Origin: Pseudomonas fluorescens
GTDB taxonomy: Bacteria; Pseudomonadota; Gammaproteobacteria; Pseudomonadales; Pseudomonadaceae
Direction: 5' to 3'
NCBI RefSeq assembly: GCF_900636825.1
Contig: NZ_LR134318.1
Coordinates: forward strand, 2,327,501-2,391,500
Length of the DNA stretch: 64,000 nucleotides
A model generated the notes under the pieces. It worked only from the letters and a program-made list of their open reading frames with translations. It was not told the origin of the DNA and did no database searches. The position numbers and the translations under genes were made by a program. This document shows positions 25,146-35,357 of the stretch, piece by piece. How positions within the stretch are numbered: position 1 is the first letter of the stretch; each line of letters opens with the position of its first letter.

Positions 25146-27308
25146 TTATTTGTAAAACATGAAATTGTCGAATTGGCCTGATCCAGCGCCGAGTCCCCTT
25201 AATTCAATTTTTGATATGTTAGGGGCTGAAAACTCCACGAAGCCGTTTGGGTAAATTGTTCGTTCTTCGATTAGCATATTATCTGAGCTAAAGAACTTTG
25301 CATAAACTCCATGAAAATGCCTAAACGTAACTTTCGAACATGGTGATTTTAAGGTTAGCATTGCTACTCCCGGTATTGCCCCACTTAGCGTTAATGCCTG
25401 CTTCTCGATTCCTGAGTTGTTCGCGGAGGGCGCAATTCTAACAGAGTCACCATCGATGTAACTTATAGTCATGCTTTCAAGGTCTAGCGAATGTCCTGTG
25501 GTAATGTTTGTATTTGGGATGATATCGAAGTTTTCAGTAAGTATCTTGGGTGCCAGTTTTGTGTTGTAAACGCGCTCCGGAAAGATTGTGGTGTTTGCTA
25601 GGTCTTTAACTAAGTATGGGGTTGTGCTGAATGTAATCTTTAGCTCGCTGTCACTTTTCAAATTGTGTAGCCATTCGATAGGTGCGGCAATAGTTAAACC
25701 ATTGTCCGAAGAAGCTGGCTCGCCTTTTAGAACTTCATTAGTGGTGACGCCATTTTCATTAACTCCGCTCAAAGTTAAAAAAGTGGGTGCGCCTTTTACT
25801 TGAAAGAGCCAGCGCGCTACCAGGATATTGGCCCCAGCCGATAATTTATCAATATCCAAATCTGTCCCCAACTCCCCTTCGACATTCGGCATCGGCAACC
25901 GCTCATCCCCATCCACAATTCGCCCCACACTCACCTTTACCGCCGGCGACTTCCCAGCCTGCCCACCCCCGCGATTCAAATTCCATCGATACTCCAACTC
26001 TTTCCCATGCCGCGCCGCCAGATACGCAGCAGTCAACGGTACATTCACCCGTTTGTTGCTATTAAATGCAACCAACGGAAACTGCGGTGCTCCAGCCGGC
26101 GCATTCACCTCAACCAACCGCGCCCGATCGCCTTGCTGCGCACCGGGGTAATCGATGCGCATCTTCACGCCGTCCCGGTAGGCCAGCACATCAAGCGGAC
26201 TTTGTGCCGGCGGTACGAGAAACGGTGGCGGCAGTTCGGTGCTGCCCGCGCCGGTGACGGCTGCCACGGCAGCGTCGGAAGTGGCGATGACATTACCTTT
26301 GCGAATCAATTCATACACGACCTTCACGGTACTGTCGGCGATAACTTTAGAGTTGGGAATTTCCCACGTGACGTTCGTCTTGGGTTCCCTATTATCAAAG
26401 GTCTGTTCGTAAGTCCCAACCACCGCACCTGCCCGTTCAGCGGTGAAGGTCAAGTGAATCGAGTCCTCGGATTTCCAGATTGTTTCCGCCAGGTGCACCT
26501 GCGCCCACAGCGGCCCGCCATTCATTTTTTCGAGATCCACAGTGGCCGGATCGTCATTGTTGTCGCTGAGGATTTCGCGGAAAACCGCCATTGGCAGTGA
26601 CAGCCGATCCAGGTGCACATCCACGCTCACACTGTCCGACCACGTCGGCGGGCCGGACGGATTGGTCAGATAGTCGATGACACGAAATTTGAACTCGAAG
26701 TTTTCATCATTGCCGCCGTCTTCAAGCGCGGTGCGCGGGATCGGGATCACGATGTTTTTCGGCGCGGCAGGCAGAGGCGTGGTGCTGTCTGGCAGCAGCT
26801 GATGCTGCACGCGCGCGCCATTGCAGTCGACAAAAATCCGGTCATACCACTGGATGTTTTTATAGCTCACGGTTACGGAAACATTGTTCGCGTCACCCGG
26901 GCCGATGCTGTTATGGCTGACGCTGAGGGTCAGCGCCGGCGGTGTGCCGCCGGGCGAGAAAGTCCGGTGAAGCAGGACCAGTTTGGGGGTAAATTCGTTA
27001 TTGCCGGAGGTGCGTTCGATGTGGAATTTCAGTCGGTTGAGGCCTTTTTGAAACATGCCCGGGCGAACAAAAATCGAGGTCGCGGCTTGCTCATCGATGA
27101 CGGTTTCATCGTCAACGAATTCGCCGTTCAGATAGAGCCGGATGACATCGCCCTTCGCCTGTTGCTGGTAGCTTAACATGACGACCTCAAACGGTTTTGT
27201 CTCGGTATCCTTGATCGAAGCCCCGCCGTGCGCCTCTACGTCAGAAGGATCGAGGGTGAGCATCTCCGGGGCTTTTGGCCGAGTGAGGGCGAAGGCTTTA
27301 ATGTCCAT
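25146..27308 (-). CDS. Large protein of unknown function with AT-rich C-terminal module
   Basis: Protein of 720 residues without a signal peptide. Predicted to be mostly beta-rich: residues about 30-115 look like a jelly-roll/ligand-binding unit (DVIRLYLNGEFVDDETVI), followed by several Ig-like or beta-sandwich repeats of about 100 residues. The last 100 residues (CSKVTFRHFHGVYAKFFS, ending GQFDNFMFYK) resemble beta-sandwich modules found at the ends of surface proteins. Codons for residues about 487-720 are far more AT-rich than the rest, as if the C-terminus was exchanged. ATG at 27308 has GGAG upstream; longer frames lack support. A lux-box-like palindrome lies upstream. Function unknown. 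Confidence 0.7.
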   Translation of the reverse strand: MDIKAFALTRPKAPEMLTLDPSDVEAHGGASIKDTETKPFEVVMLSYQQQAKGDVIRLYLNGEFVDDETVIDEQAATSIFVRPGMFQKGLNRLKFHIERTSGNNEFTPKLVLLHRTFSPGGTPPALTLSVSHNSIGPGDANNVSVTVSYKNIQWYDRIFVDCNGARVQHQLLPDSTTPLPAAPKNIVIPIPRTALEDGGNDENFEFKFRVIDYLTNPSGPPTWSDSVSVDVHLDRLSLPMAVFREILSDNNDDPATVDLEKMNGGPLWAQVHLAETIWKSEDSIHLTFTAERAGAVVGTYEQTFDNREPKTNVTWEIPNSKVIADSTVKVVYELIRKGNVIATSDAAVAAVTGAGSTELPPPFLVPPAQSPLDVLAYRDGVKMRIDYPGAQQGDRARLVEVNAPAGAPQFPLVAFNSNKRVNVPLTAAYLAARHGKELEYRWNLNRGGGQAGKSPAVKVSVGRIVDGDERLPMPNVEGELGTDLDIDKLSAGANILVARWLFQVKGAPTFLTLSGVNENGVTTNEVLKGEPASSDNGLTIAAPIEWLHNLKSDSELKITFSTTPYLVKDLANTTIFPERVYNTKLAPKILTENFDIIPNTNITTGHSLDLESMTISYIDGDSVRIAPSANNSGIEKQALTLSGAIPGVAMLTLKSPCSKVTFRHFHGVYAKFFSSDNMLIEERTIYPNGFVEFSAPNISKIELRGLGAGSGQFDNFMFYK

Positions 27309-27370
27309 GGCGATCTCCGGGTTTTCGGGAATACCGATGGGGATATGAGATGCCAATAGGGTTGGGGTGT

Positions 27371-27392
27371 CACCTGTCAGATCTGACAGGTG
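27371..27392 (-). promoter_or_regulatory. Perfect 22-bp palindrome, lux-box-like
   Basis: Core ACCTGTCAGATCTGACAGGT, with one further matching base on each side. It obeys the CT-N12-AG rule of LuxR-type operators and differs from the P. aeruginosa lasB box at three positions. It is centred about 73 bp upstream of the 720-residue protein's ATG, with a TCATAT hexamer (27343-27348) at -10-like distance, so it would overlap a -35 region. Confidence 0.6.
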
Positions 27393-27499
27393 CGGCAGGT
27401 TTTGCGACAGGCGGTCGTGATCAATGTCGCCTGTGCAGGCCTTACCGCCAGCAGGGCCGGCCCTGCTGGCGATAGCGTTGGCGAGGCGTTGTCGTTGAC

Positions 27500-28774
27500 T
27501 CAGGCACTTACATGGTAGGGATTGCGCGGATCGTGATTCCAGTCGAGAAACGGCTTCCCTGTTTCCATCGGCACCATTTCGATACACGCCGCCACGGGGC
27601 AGGTGATCTGGCACAGATTGCAGCCCACGCACTCATCGTCGATCACTTCATATTTATGCGTGCCGTCCGCTTGCTTGAGGCTGGCGATTGCCTGGTGTGA
27701 AGTGTCCTCGCAAGCGATATGGCAGCGGCCGCAACCAATGCAGGCTGCCTGATCAATCTTCGCGATCACTTGATAATTGATATCGAGGTACTTCCAGTCA
27801 GTGGTGTTGCCCACCGCGCGCCCGGAAAACTCGCCGATGCTGGCGTAACCCTGACTGTCCATCCATCGCGACAGCCCATCCTTCATCTCGTCGACGATCC
27901 GGAAGCCGTGGAGCATCGCTGCCGTACACACCTGCACGGCGCCGCTGCCCAGCGCCATGAATTCCGCCGCATCCCGCCAGCTGCCAATGCCGCCGATACC
28001 GCAGATCGGCAGCCCCTGGGTCTGCGGATCGCGGGCGATTTCGGCAACCATGTTCAGCGCAATCGGCTTCACCGCCGAGCCGCAATATCCGCCGTGGGTA
28101 CTTTTGCTTCCGACCGTCGGCAGCGCAACCATGTGGTCGAGATCGACACTGGTAATCGAGTTGATCGTATTGATCAGCGACACCGCGTCCGCGCCGCCGC
28201 GATGTGCGGCCCGTGCGGCGACGCGGATGTCGGTGATGTTCGGGGTCAGTTTGACGATCACCGGCAGCGAGCAATACGTCTTGCACCAGCGCGTGACCTG
28301 CTCGACGTACTCCGGCACCTGACCTACCGCCGCGCCCATGCCCCGTTCGGGCATGCCGTGGGGGCAGCCGAAATTCAGTTCGATGCCATCCGCACCCGTC
28401 GCCTCCACCAGCGGCAGAATGTGTTTCCACGACTCCTCGACGCAAGGCACCATCAGCGAAACGATCACCGCTCGATCCGGCCAGTCCTTTTTCACCTGAG
28501 TGATTTCACGCAGATTGATCTCCAGCGAACGGTCGGTAATCAGCTCGATGTTATTGATGCCCAGCACTTCGCGGTTGTTGCCGTAGTGCGCTGAATAGCG
28601 CGACGAAACGTTGACCGCTGCCGGATCCTCTCCCAGGGTTTTCCAGACCACGCCGCCCCAGCCCGCTTCGAATGCGCGGACGACGTTATAGGCTTTATCG
28701 GTCGGCGGCGCGGACGCCAGCCAGAACGGATTGGGCGCTTTGATGCCGGCGAAGACTATCGACAGATCGGCCAT
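27500..28774 (-). CDS. preA: NAD-dependent dihydropyrimidine dehydrogenase, subunit PreA
   Basis: Catalytic subunit of 424 residues that reduces uracil and thymine to the 5,6-dihydro forms, the first step of the reductive pathway. The N-terminal TIM barrel binds FMN (ADLSIVFAGIKAPNPFWLAS, GCPHGMPERGMGAAVGQ with the active-site region, GIGGIGSWRDAAEF) and the C-terminus has two [4Fe-4S] motifs, CIGCGRCHIAC and CVGCNLCQITCP. It follows preT with no spacer, and GGAGG lies before its ATG inside the end of preT, so the two are translationally linked. Confidence 0.95.
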   Translation of the reverse strand: MADLSIVFAGIKAPNPFWLASAPPTDKAYNVVRAFEAGWGGVVWKTLGEDPAAVNVSSRYSAHYGNNREVLGINNIELITDRSLEINLREITQVKKDWPDRAVIVSLMVPCVEESWKHILPLVEATGADGIELNFGCPHGMPERGMGAAVGQVPEYVEQVTRWCKTYCSLPVIVKLTPNITDIRVAARAAHRGGADAVSLINTINSITSVDLDHMVALPTVGSKSTHGGYCGSAVKPIALNMVAEIARDPQTQGLPICGIGGIGSWRDAAEFMALGSGAVQVCTAAMLHGFRIVDEMKDGLSRWMDSQGYASIGEFSGRAVGNTTDWKYLDINYQVIAKIDQAACIGCGRCHIACEDTSHQAIASLKQADGTHKYEVIDDECVGCNLCQITCPVAACIEMVPMETGKPFLDWNHDPRNPYHVSA

Positions 28775-30142
28775 TTATGCGGCCTCCACGTTAAGCATCA
28801 GTTGAGCGTTGATCGCCTCGGCGGCGAGTTTGCCGTGTTGCACGGCTTGTACGGTCAAATCCTGATCGAGGCTGGTGCAGTCGCCGCCGGCGTACACCCC
28901 CGGAATGCTGGTGCGCAGGTTTTCGTCGACTTCAATGCGCTCGCCCTGACGCTTCAGTTCACGGGCCAGCGGATCGGCGAGGGCGCTGCCGTCGAACGCC
29001 TGCCCGATGGCCTTGAAGATCGCATCCGCCGCCAGTTCGAAAGTCTCGCCGGTGGTTTGCAGTCGACCGTCGACCAGATCCGTACGCGCGAAGCGCATGC
29101 CGCGCACACGGCCCTGAGCATCGAGCAAGACTTCTTCCGGCTGCGCCCAGGTCAGCAGGCGTACCTGATTGGCTTTGGCGATGTGTTGTTCATGGTCGGT
29201 GGCGCCCATGTCCGCCGCGCCACGCCGGTACACGAGGTTGACGTCGTGCGCGCCAAGACGGGCCATTTGCACGGCCATATCGATTGCGGTATTGCCTGCG
29301 CCAAGGACGATGCAACGTTCGGCCAGTGGCAGTTGCGTCAGGTCGTCGGCCTGGCGCAATTCGCAGATGTAATCGGTAGCGGCGAGCAGACCCGGGGCGT
29401 CTTCGTACGGCAGGCCGAGCTGCTTGCTGGCGTTGAGGCCGAGGCCAAGGAACACCGCGTCGAACTGCTGGTGCAGCTCGCTGAGGGTCAGGTTCTCGCC
29501 AAGTTTTTGTCCATGGCGAATGTCGATGCCGCCGATTTGCAGGAGGAAATCCAGTTCCTTCTGCGCGTAGTCGTCGACCAGTTTGTACTTGGCGATCCCG
29601 TACTCATTAAGCCCACCGGCCTTCTCCCGCGCTTCGAAAATCACCACGTCGTGACCGTGCATGGCGCAGCGATGCGCGCAAGACAAACCGGCCGGGCCGG
29701 CGCCGACCACGGCGATGCGTTTGCCGGTGGCGGCGGCACGTTGGAACGGGTGCTCGGCGAACTGTGCATTGTCGACGGCGTAACGTTGCAGCAGACCGAT
29801 CAGCACCGGCGCGCATTCTTCAGCATTATTGCGCACGCAGGCTTGCTGACAGAGGATCTCGGTCGGGCACACCCGCGCGCAACTGCCGCCAAGGATGTTC
29901 GCCGAGAGAATTTTCTGCGCTGCGCCCCTGACGTTGTCCTGATGGATGTTGCGGATGAACGATGGAATATCGATCTCGCTCGGGCACGCGTTGACGCACG
30001 GCGCGTCATAGCAATACAGGCAGCGCGAGGCTTCCAGGTGCGCCTGTCGGGCGTTGAGCGGCGGCGCCAGATCGCTGAAATGGCCAGCGAGCGCGGCCGC
30101 GCTTTCGTGCGGATGGGGGAGGTGCTTCAGAGTCTCGATCAC
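28775..30142 (-). CDS. preT: NAD-dependent dihydropyrimidine dehydrogenase, subunit PreT
   Basis: Electron-transfer subunit of 455 residues passing electrons from NAD(P)H to PreA. N-terminal Fe-S cysteines (CLYCYDAPCVNACPSEIDIP; CARVCPTEILCQQACV), an FAD motif VVGAGPAGLSCAHR near residue 145 and an NAD motif VLGAGNTAIDMAVQ near residue 275 follow the glutamate-synthase small-subunit plan. The start is a GTG at 30142 with GAGG upstream. It heads the preT-preA pair, 190 bp from hydA, with a REPIN between. Confidence 0.93.
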   Translation of the reverse strand: MIETLKHLPHPHESAAALAGHFSDLAPPLNARQAHLEASRCLYCYDAPCVNACPSEIDIPSFIRNIHQDNVRGAAQKILSANILGGSCARVCPTEILCQQACVRNNAEECAPVLIGLLQRYAVDNAQFAEHPFQRAAATGKRIAVVGAGPAGLSCAHRCAMHGHDVVIFEAREKAGGLNEYGIAKYKLVDDYAQKELDFLLQIGGIDIRHGQKLGENLTLSELHQQFDAVFLGLGLNASKQLGLPYEDAPGLLAATDYICELRQADDLTQLPLAERCIVLGAGNTAIDMAVQMARLGAHDVNLVYRRGAADMGATDHEQHIAKANQVRLLTWAQPEEVLLDAQGRVRGMRFARTDLVDGRLQTTGETFELAADAIFKAIGQAFDGSALADPLARELKRQGERIEVDENLRTSIPGVYAGGDCTSLDQDLTVQAVQHGKLAAEAINAQLMLNVEAA

Positions 30143-30194
30143 GGTTTATGCCTCACGGTAACTGCCTCTAACGGGCATTGGCCAAATCCGCTGC

Positions 30195-30327
30195 GTATGA
30201 GCTGTCGAAGGCTGCGATCTTTTGATGTTGGTTTTCAGAATCAAGATCAAAAGATCGCAGCCTTCGGCAGCTCCTACACGGGGGAATGCATTTCAAGGAT
30301 GGGAGCGAGCTGGCTCGCGAAGGCCGG
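30195..30327. repeat. REPIN plus a single REP between hydA and preT
   Basis: Inverted GGCTGCGATCTTTTGAT cores at 30196-30280, then GGGAGCGAGCTGGCTCGCGA at 30301. The palindromes separate two genes of one pathway and may uncouple their expression. Confidence 0.9.
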
Positions 30328-30331
30328 GATT

Positions 30332-31798
<1,467 letters not shown>

Positions 31799-31846
31799 TT
31801 ATACCGGTTCTAAGTGTTTTTTTAAGGCGTCGCTGCGCAAAGATAT

Positions 31847-31870
31847 ATTCCTGCCAGCGCTGTCAGGAAT
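31847..31870. promoter_or_regulatory. Imperfect 24-bp palindrome upstream of hydA
   Basis: ATTCCTG-C-CAGC and GCTG-T-CAGGAAT form a dyad broken at one pair only. The core TCCTGCCAGCGCTGTCAGGA fits CT-N12-AG and resembles the palindrome at 27371. It lies 76-99 bp upstream of the hydA start, so it is a candidate operator for the pyrimidine genes. Confidence 0.5.
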
Positions 31871-32377
31871 AAAAACTAGCTGGTGTTAATCGAATCAGCA
31901 AGATTATTTTTTATAAGAATATTACAAACATAAACCGTTGAAATATATGGACTTAAAATATTCCTCACCAAAATGGGGAGGCCTTTCACCATTTTGACGC
32001 ACTTGACAGGAATCAGATTTGAGCGAGATTTGTCATGGTAAATCAGCTGCTTGAACGCTACGGAGTCGCGGACCAGACGCTTCAAGGAAAATAAGCGTGC
32101 ACCACTTTGATCCTGGCTGTTCGAGGAACTTGTCTAATATTTCTGGCTGAACAGTGAATCAAGTAAACGCAGGTGCTCAATATTTGGATTCAAAGCGTTT
32201 AAACATCAAACAGTTGCAAGCGTTATACGGATCATTCGGGACACTCGGCGCAACAGTCGGCACGTTTATTGAGTGCTGGCGCTGACAAGCCAGGCCGGTT
32301 CGTGAAGTGCGTGTTCACATGCAAGTACTCCGGCCATCGCCTGGCGCGCGGCGCGTTCGCCCGCCAGCCCGATGAGC

Positions 32378-32385
32378 AAAAATAA
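32378..32385 (+). promoter_or_regulatory. Candidate Hfq/Crc (CA) motif before the NCS1 permease start
   Basis: AAAAATAA fits AANAANAA and lies about 13 bases before the GGAG ribosome-binding site. In Pseudomonas such A-rich leaders are sites for translational repression by Hfq-Crc when preferred carbon sources are present. Confidence 0.35.
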
Positions 32386-32407
32386 TCAGAAAAACCGTGG
32401 AGCAGCC

Positions 32408-33892
32408 ATGCAACAGAACAGATCGCAAGTAACCGAGCGTGACGGCTTGTTCGAACTCGAAGCCGGCAGCGACGTCCTCGACAGTCCCCGCTACAACCAC
32501 GACATGGCACCGACCAAGGTGCGCGAGCGAACCTGGAACAAATGGCACATCACCGCGCTGTGGGTCGGCATGTCGATCTGCGTGCCGACGTATACCCTCG
32601 GCGGGGTGTTGACCGCGTACTTTGGCCTGAGCGTGGGCGAAGCGCTGCTGGCAATACTGTTCGCCAATCTGATCGTGCTGATTCCGCTCACACTCAATGC
32701 CTTTCCCGGTACCAAGTACGGCATTCCGTTCCCGGTGTTGTTGCGCTCATCGTTCGGCATTCTCGGTTCCAACGTGCCGTGTCTGATTCGCGCCTTGGTG
32801 GCGTGCGGCTGGTTCGGCATCCAGACCATGTTCGGCGGCCTGGCGATCCACCTGTTTCTCGGCTCCGTATTCGAGGGCTGGAAGTCCCTTGGCGGCACGG
32901 GGGAGGTGATCGGCTTCATGGTTTTCTGGGCACTGAACCTGTGGGTTGTGATTCGTGGCGCGGAGTCGATCAAGTGGCTGGAAACCTTGTCCGCGCCGTT
33001 GCTGGTGGCGGTCGGCATCGGCTTGCTGGTGTGGGCGATGCCTAATGTATCGATGAGCGAATTGCTGGCGATCCCGCCGAAACGCCCTGAGGGCGCCAGT
33101 GTGGTGAGCTACTTCGCGGCCGGGCTCACGGCAATGGTCGGCTTCTGGGCCACGTTATCGCTGAACATTCCCGACTTCAGCCGTTACGCCAAGAGCCAGA
33201 AGGATCAGATCCTCGGGCAGATTATCGGCCTGCCGCTGACGATGTTCCTGTTCGCCTCGCTGGGCGTGATCATGACCGCCGCCTCGGTGAAACTGGTCGG
33301 CGTCACGGTTTCTGATCCGGTCACCCTGATCGGCCACATTCAGAACCCGGTGTGGGTCGCGGTGGCCATGGCATTGATCATCATCGCGACGTTGTCGACC
33401 AACACGGCAGCCAACATCGTCTCGCCCACCAATGACTTCCAGAACATTGCGCCCAAGGTCATCAATCGCACCAAAGCGGTGTTGCTGACCGGGCTGGTCG
33501 GGCTCTTGTTGATGGGCCATGAACTGCTGAAAAAACTTGGTCTGATCGTTTCCGATGTCAGTCTGGAAACCGTCTATTCCAACTGGCTGCTGGGCTATTC
33601 CAGTCTGCTCGGCCCGATCGCCGGGATCATGGTGGTCGACTATTTCCTGATCAAGAAACAGCGACTGGATCTGGCCGGGTTATATCGCGACGACGTGTAC
33701 CCGGCGTGGAACCGGGCCGGATTCCTTGCGTTCGGTGTGCCGGTGGTGCTGACGCTGCTGTCGCTGGGCAGCGATGCGTTCAGCTGGTTCTACAGCTACG
33801 GGTGGTTCACCGGTTCAGCGCTGGGTGGCGTGATTTATTACGGGTTATGCGTGATGCGGGCGCAGCCGTCAGTTGTAAAAACAGCGGTGTGA
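32408..33892 (+). CDS. NCS1-family nucleobase:cation symporter
   Basis: Inner-membrane importer of 494 residues with about 12 membrane segments. NCS1 marks are KWHITALWVGMSICVPTYTL in TM1, KYGIPFPVLLRSSFGILGSN and the TM8-10 region LSTNTAANIVSPTNDFQNI. Members carry uracil, cytosine, allantoin or hydantoins; its place between dihydropyrimidinase and the carbamoyl-amide hydrolase suggests uracil, thymine or a dihydropyrimidine. ATG at 32408 has GGAG five bases upstream; ATG at 32372 lacks one. It is followed after 159 bp by the amidase gene on the same strand. Confidence 0.92.
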   Translation: MQQNRSQVTERDGLFELEAGSDVLDSPRYNHDMAPTKVRERTWNKWHITALWVGMSICVPTYTLGGVLTAYFGLSVGEALLAILFANLIVLIPLTLNAFPGTKYGIPFPVLLRSSFGILGSNVPCLIRALVACGWFGIQTMFGGLAIHLFLGSVFEGWKSLGGTGEVIGFMVFWALNLWVVIRGAESIKWLETLSAPLLVAVGIGLLVWAMPNVSMSELLAIPPKRPEGASVVSYFAAGLTAMVGFWATLSLNIPDFSRYAKSQKDQILGQIIGLPLTMFLFASLGVIMTAASVKLVGVTVSDPVTLIGHIQNPVWVAVAMALIIIATLSTNTAANIVSPTNDFQNIAPKVINRTKAVLLTGLVGLLLMGHELLKKLGLIVSDVSLETVYSNWLLGYSSLLGPIAGIMVVDYFLIKKQRLDLAGLYRDDVYPAWNRAGFLAFGVPVVLTLLSLGSDAFSWFYSYGWFTGSALGGVIYYGLCVMRAQPSVVKTAV

Positions 33893-33903
33893 ATGAGGGC
33901 CAC

Positions 33904-33999
33904 ATCGCTGGCAAGCCAGCTCCCACAGGGATCGAGTCGTGCACAAATTCTGTGTTCAACCAAAAACCCTGTGGGAGCTGGCTTGCCAGCGATGGCGGC
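33904..33999. repeat. REPIN, GGCTTGCCAGC family
   Basis: Inverted pair of the GTGGGAGCTGGCTTGCCAGC core between the permease and amidase genes. Confidence 0.9.
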
Positions 34000-34051
34000 C
34001 TCACAGACACCACAGCAGTATCCATAAGAACAGCAGCCTGAGGAGATCCCT

Positions 34052-35335
34052 ATGAACGCACCCGTAGACGTTCTGCAATCGACCCATCAGCACATCAACC
34101 GCGACCGCCTGTGGGCATCGCTCATGGACCTCGCCAAACTCGGCGCCACGGTCAAGGGCGGGGTTTGTCGCCTGGCCCTGACCGACCTCGATCGCCAGGC
34201 CCGCGACCTGTTCGTGCAATGGTGCGAGGACGCCGGATGCAGCGTCACGGTCGATGCTGTCGGCAACATCTTCGCGCGCCGTGCGGGACGCAATCCCGAG
34301 CTGCCACCGGTGATGACCGGCAGCCACATCGACACCCAGCCCACCGGCGGCAAGTTCGATGGCTGCTTCGGCGTACTCGCCGGCGTCGAGGTGTTGCGCA
34401 CGCTCAACGACCTCGGCGTGGAAACCGAGGCGCCGCTGGAGGTGGTGGTCTGGACCAACGAAGAAGGCTCGCGCTTCGCTCCGTGCATGATGGGCTCTGG
34501 CGTGTTCGCAGAAAAATTCAGCCTTGAGGAGACGTTGGCCAAGGTCGATGCCGACGGCGTGACAGTCGGCGAAGCGCTCAACGCTATCGGCTATGCCGGC
34601 CCGCGCAAGGTCAGCGGGCACCAGGTCGGCGCCTATTTCGAAGCGCATATCGAACAAGGCCCGATACTTGAAGACGAACACAAAACCATTGGCGTAGTGC
34701 TCGGCGCGCTGGGGCAGAAGTGGTTCGACCTCAAGCTGCGCGGCGTCGAGGCCCACGCCGGCCCAACGCCGATGCACCTGCGCAAGGATGCGCTGGTCGG
34801 CGCCTCGGTCATCGTCGGTGCCGTCAACCGCGCCGCGCTCGGCCACCAACCGCACGCCTGTGGCACCGTCGGCTGCCTGCAGGCCTATCCCGGCTCGCGC
34901 AACGTCATCCCCGGCGAAGTGCGCATGACCCTCGACTTCCGTCATTTGGAACCGGCGCGCCTCGACGCGATGATCGCCGAGGTGAAGCAAGTCATCGAAG
35001 CCACCTGCGAGGAACATGGCCTGACCTATGAGCTGACGCCGACAGCCGACTTCCCGCCGCTGTACTTTGAAAAGGGTTGTGTGGAAGCGGTGCGCGGCGC
35101 GGCGAAAGGTCTGGGTCTGTCACACATGGACATCGTCAGCGGCGCCGGCCACGACGCGATCTTCCTCGCCGAACTCGGCCCGGCCGGGATGATTTTTGTG
35201 CCGTGCGAGGGCGGCATCAGCCACAACGAAATCGAGAACGCCGCACCGGACGATCTGGCGGCGGGATGCGCAGTGCTGTTGCGAGCGATGCTGGCGGCTT
35301 CGGCGATGGTCGCGGCCGGTAAAGCCGCCGCATAA
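34052..35335 (+). CDS. Zn-dependent N-carbamoyl-beta-alanine / N-carbamoyl-amino acid hydrolase
   Basis: M20-type amidase of 427 residues of the HyuC/AllC family, expected to cleave N-carbamoyl-beta-alanine (and the thymine-derived analogue), the third step of reductive pyrimidine breakdown. Metal and substrate residues are visible in TGSHIDTQPTGGKFDG, TNEEGSRFAP, EAHIEQGPIL, VRMTLDFRH and SGAGHDA. ATG at 34052 has GAGGAG upstream. Allantoate or hydantoin-derived substrates are handled by close relatives, but the neighbours favour beta-ureidopropionase activity. Confidence 0.9.
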   Translation: MNAPVDVLQSTHQHINRDRLWASLMDLAKLGATVKGGVCRLALTDLDRQARDLFVQWCEDAGCSVTVDAVGNIFARRAGRNPELPPVMTGSHIDTQPTGGKFDGCFGVLAGVEVLRTLNDLGVETEAPLEVVVWTNEEGSRFAPCMMGSGVFAEKFSLEETLAKVDADGVTVGEALNAIGYAGPRKVSGHQVGAYFEAHIEQGPILEDEHKTIGVVLGALGQKWFDLKLRGVEAHAGPTPMHLRKDALVGASVIVGAVNRAALGHQPHACGTVGCLQAYPGSRNVIPGEVRMTLDFRHLEPARLDAMIAEVKQVIEATCEEHGLTYELTPTADFPPLYFEKGCVEAVRGAAKGLGLSHMDIVSGAGHDAIFLAELGPAGMIFVPCEGGISHNEIENAAPDDLAAGCAVLLRAMLAASAMVAAGKAAA

Positions 35336-35357
35336 ATATCAACACATCGCAGCTCTG

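Noticed and set aside
25146..25860. Prophage or genomic island suggested by low GC
   Set aside because: The low-GC stretch lies within one reading frame and a short gap; no integrase, tRNA target, phage gene or flanking direct repeat was seen.
31876..32085. A 69-codon minus-strand frame in the AT-rich hydA upstream region
   Set aside because: It starts at TTG without a ribosome site, shows no family resemblance and overlaps the likely promoter region.
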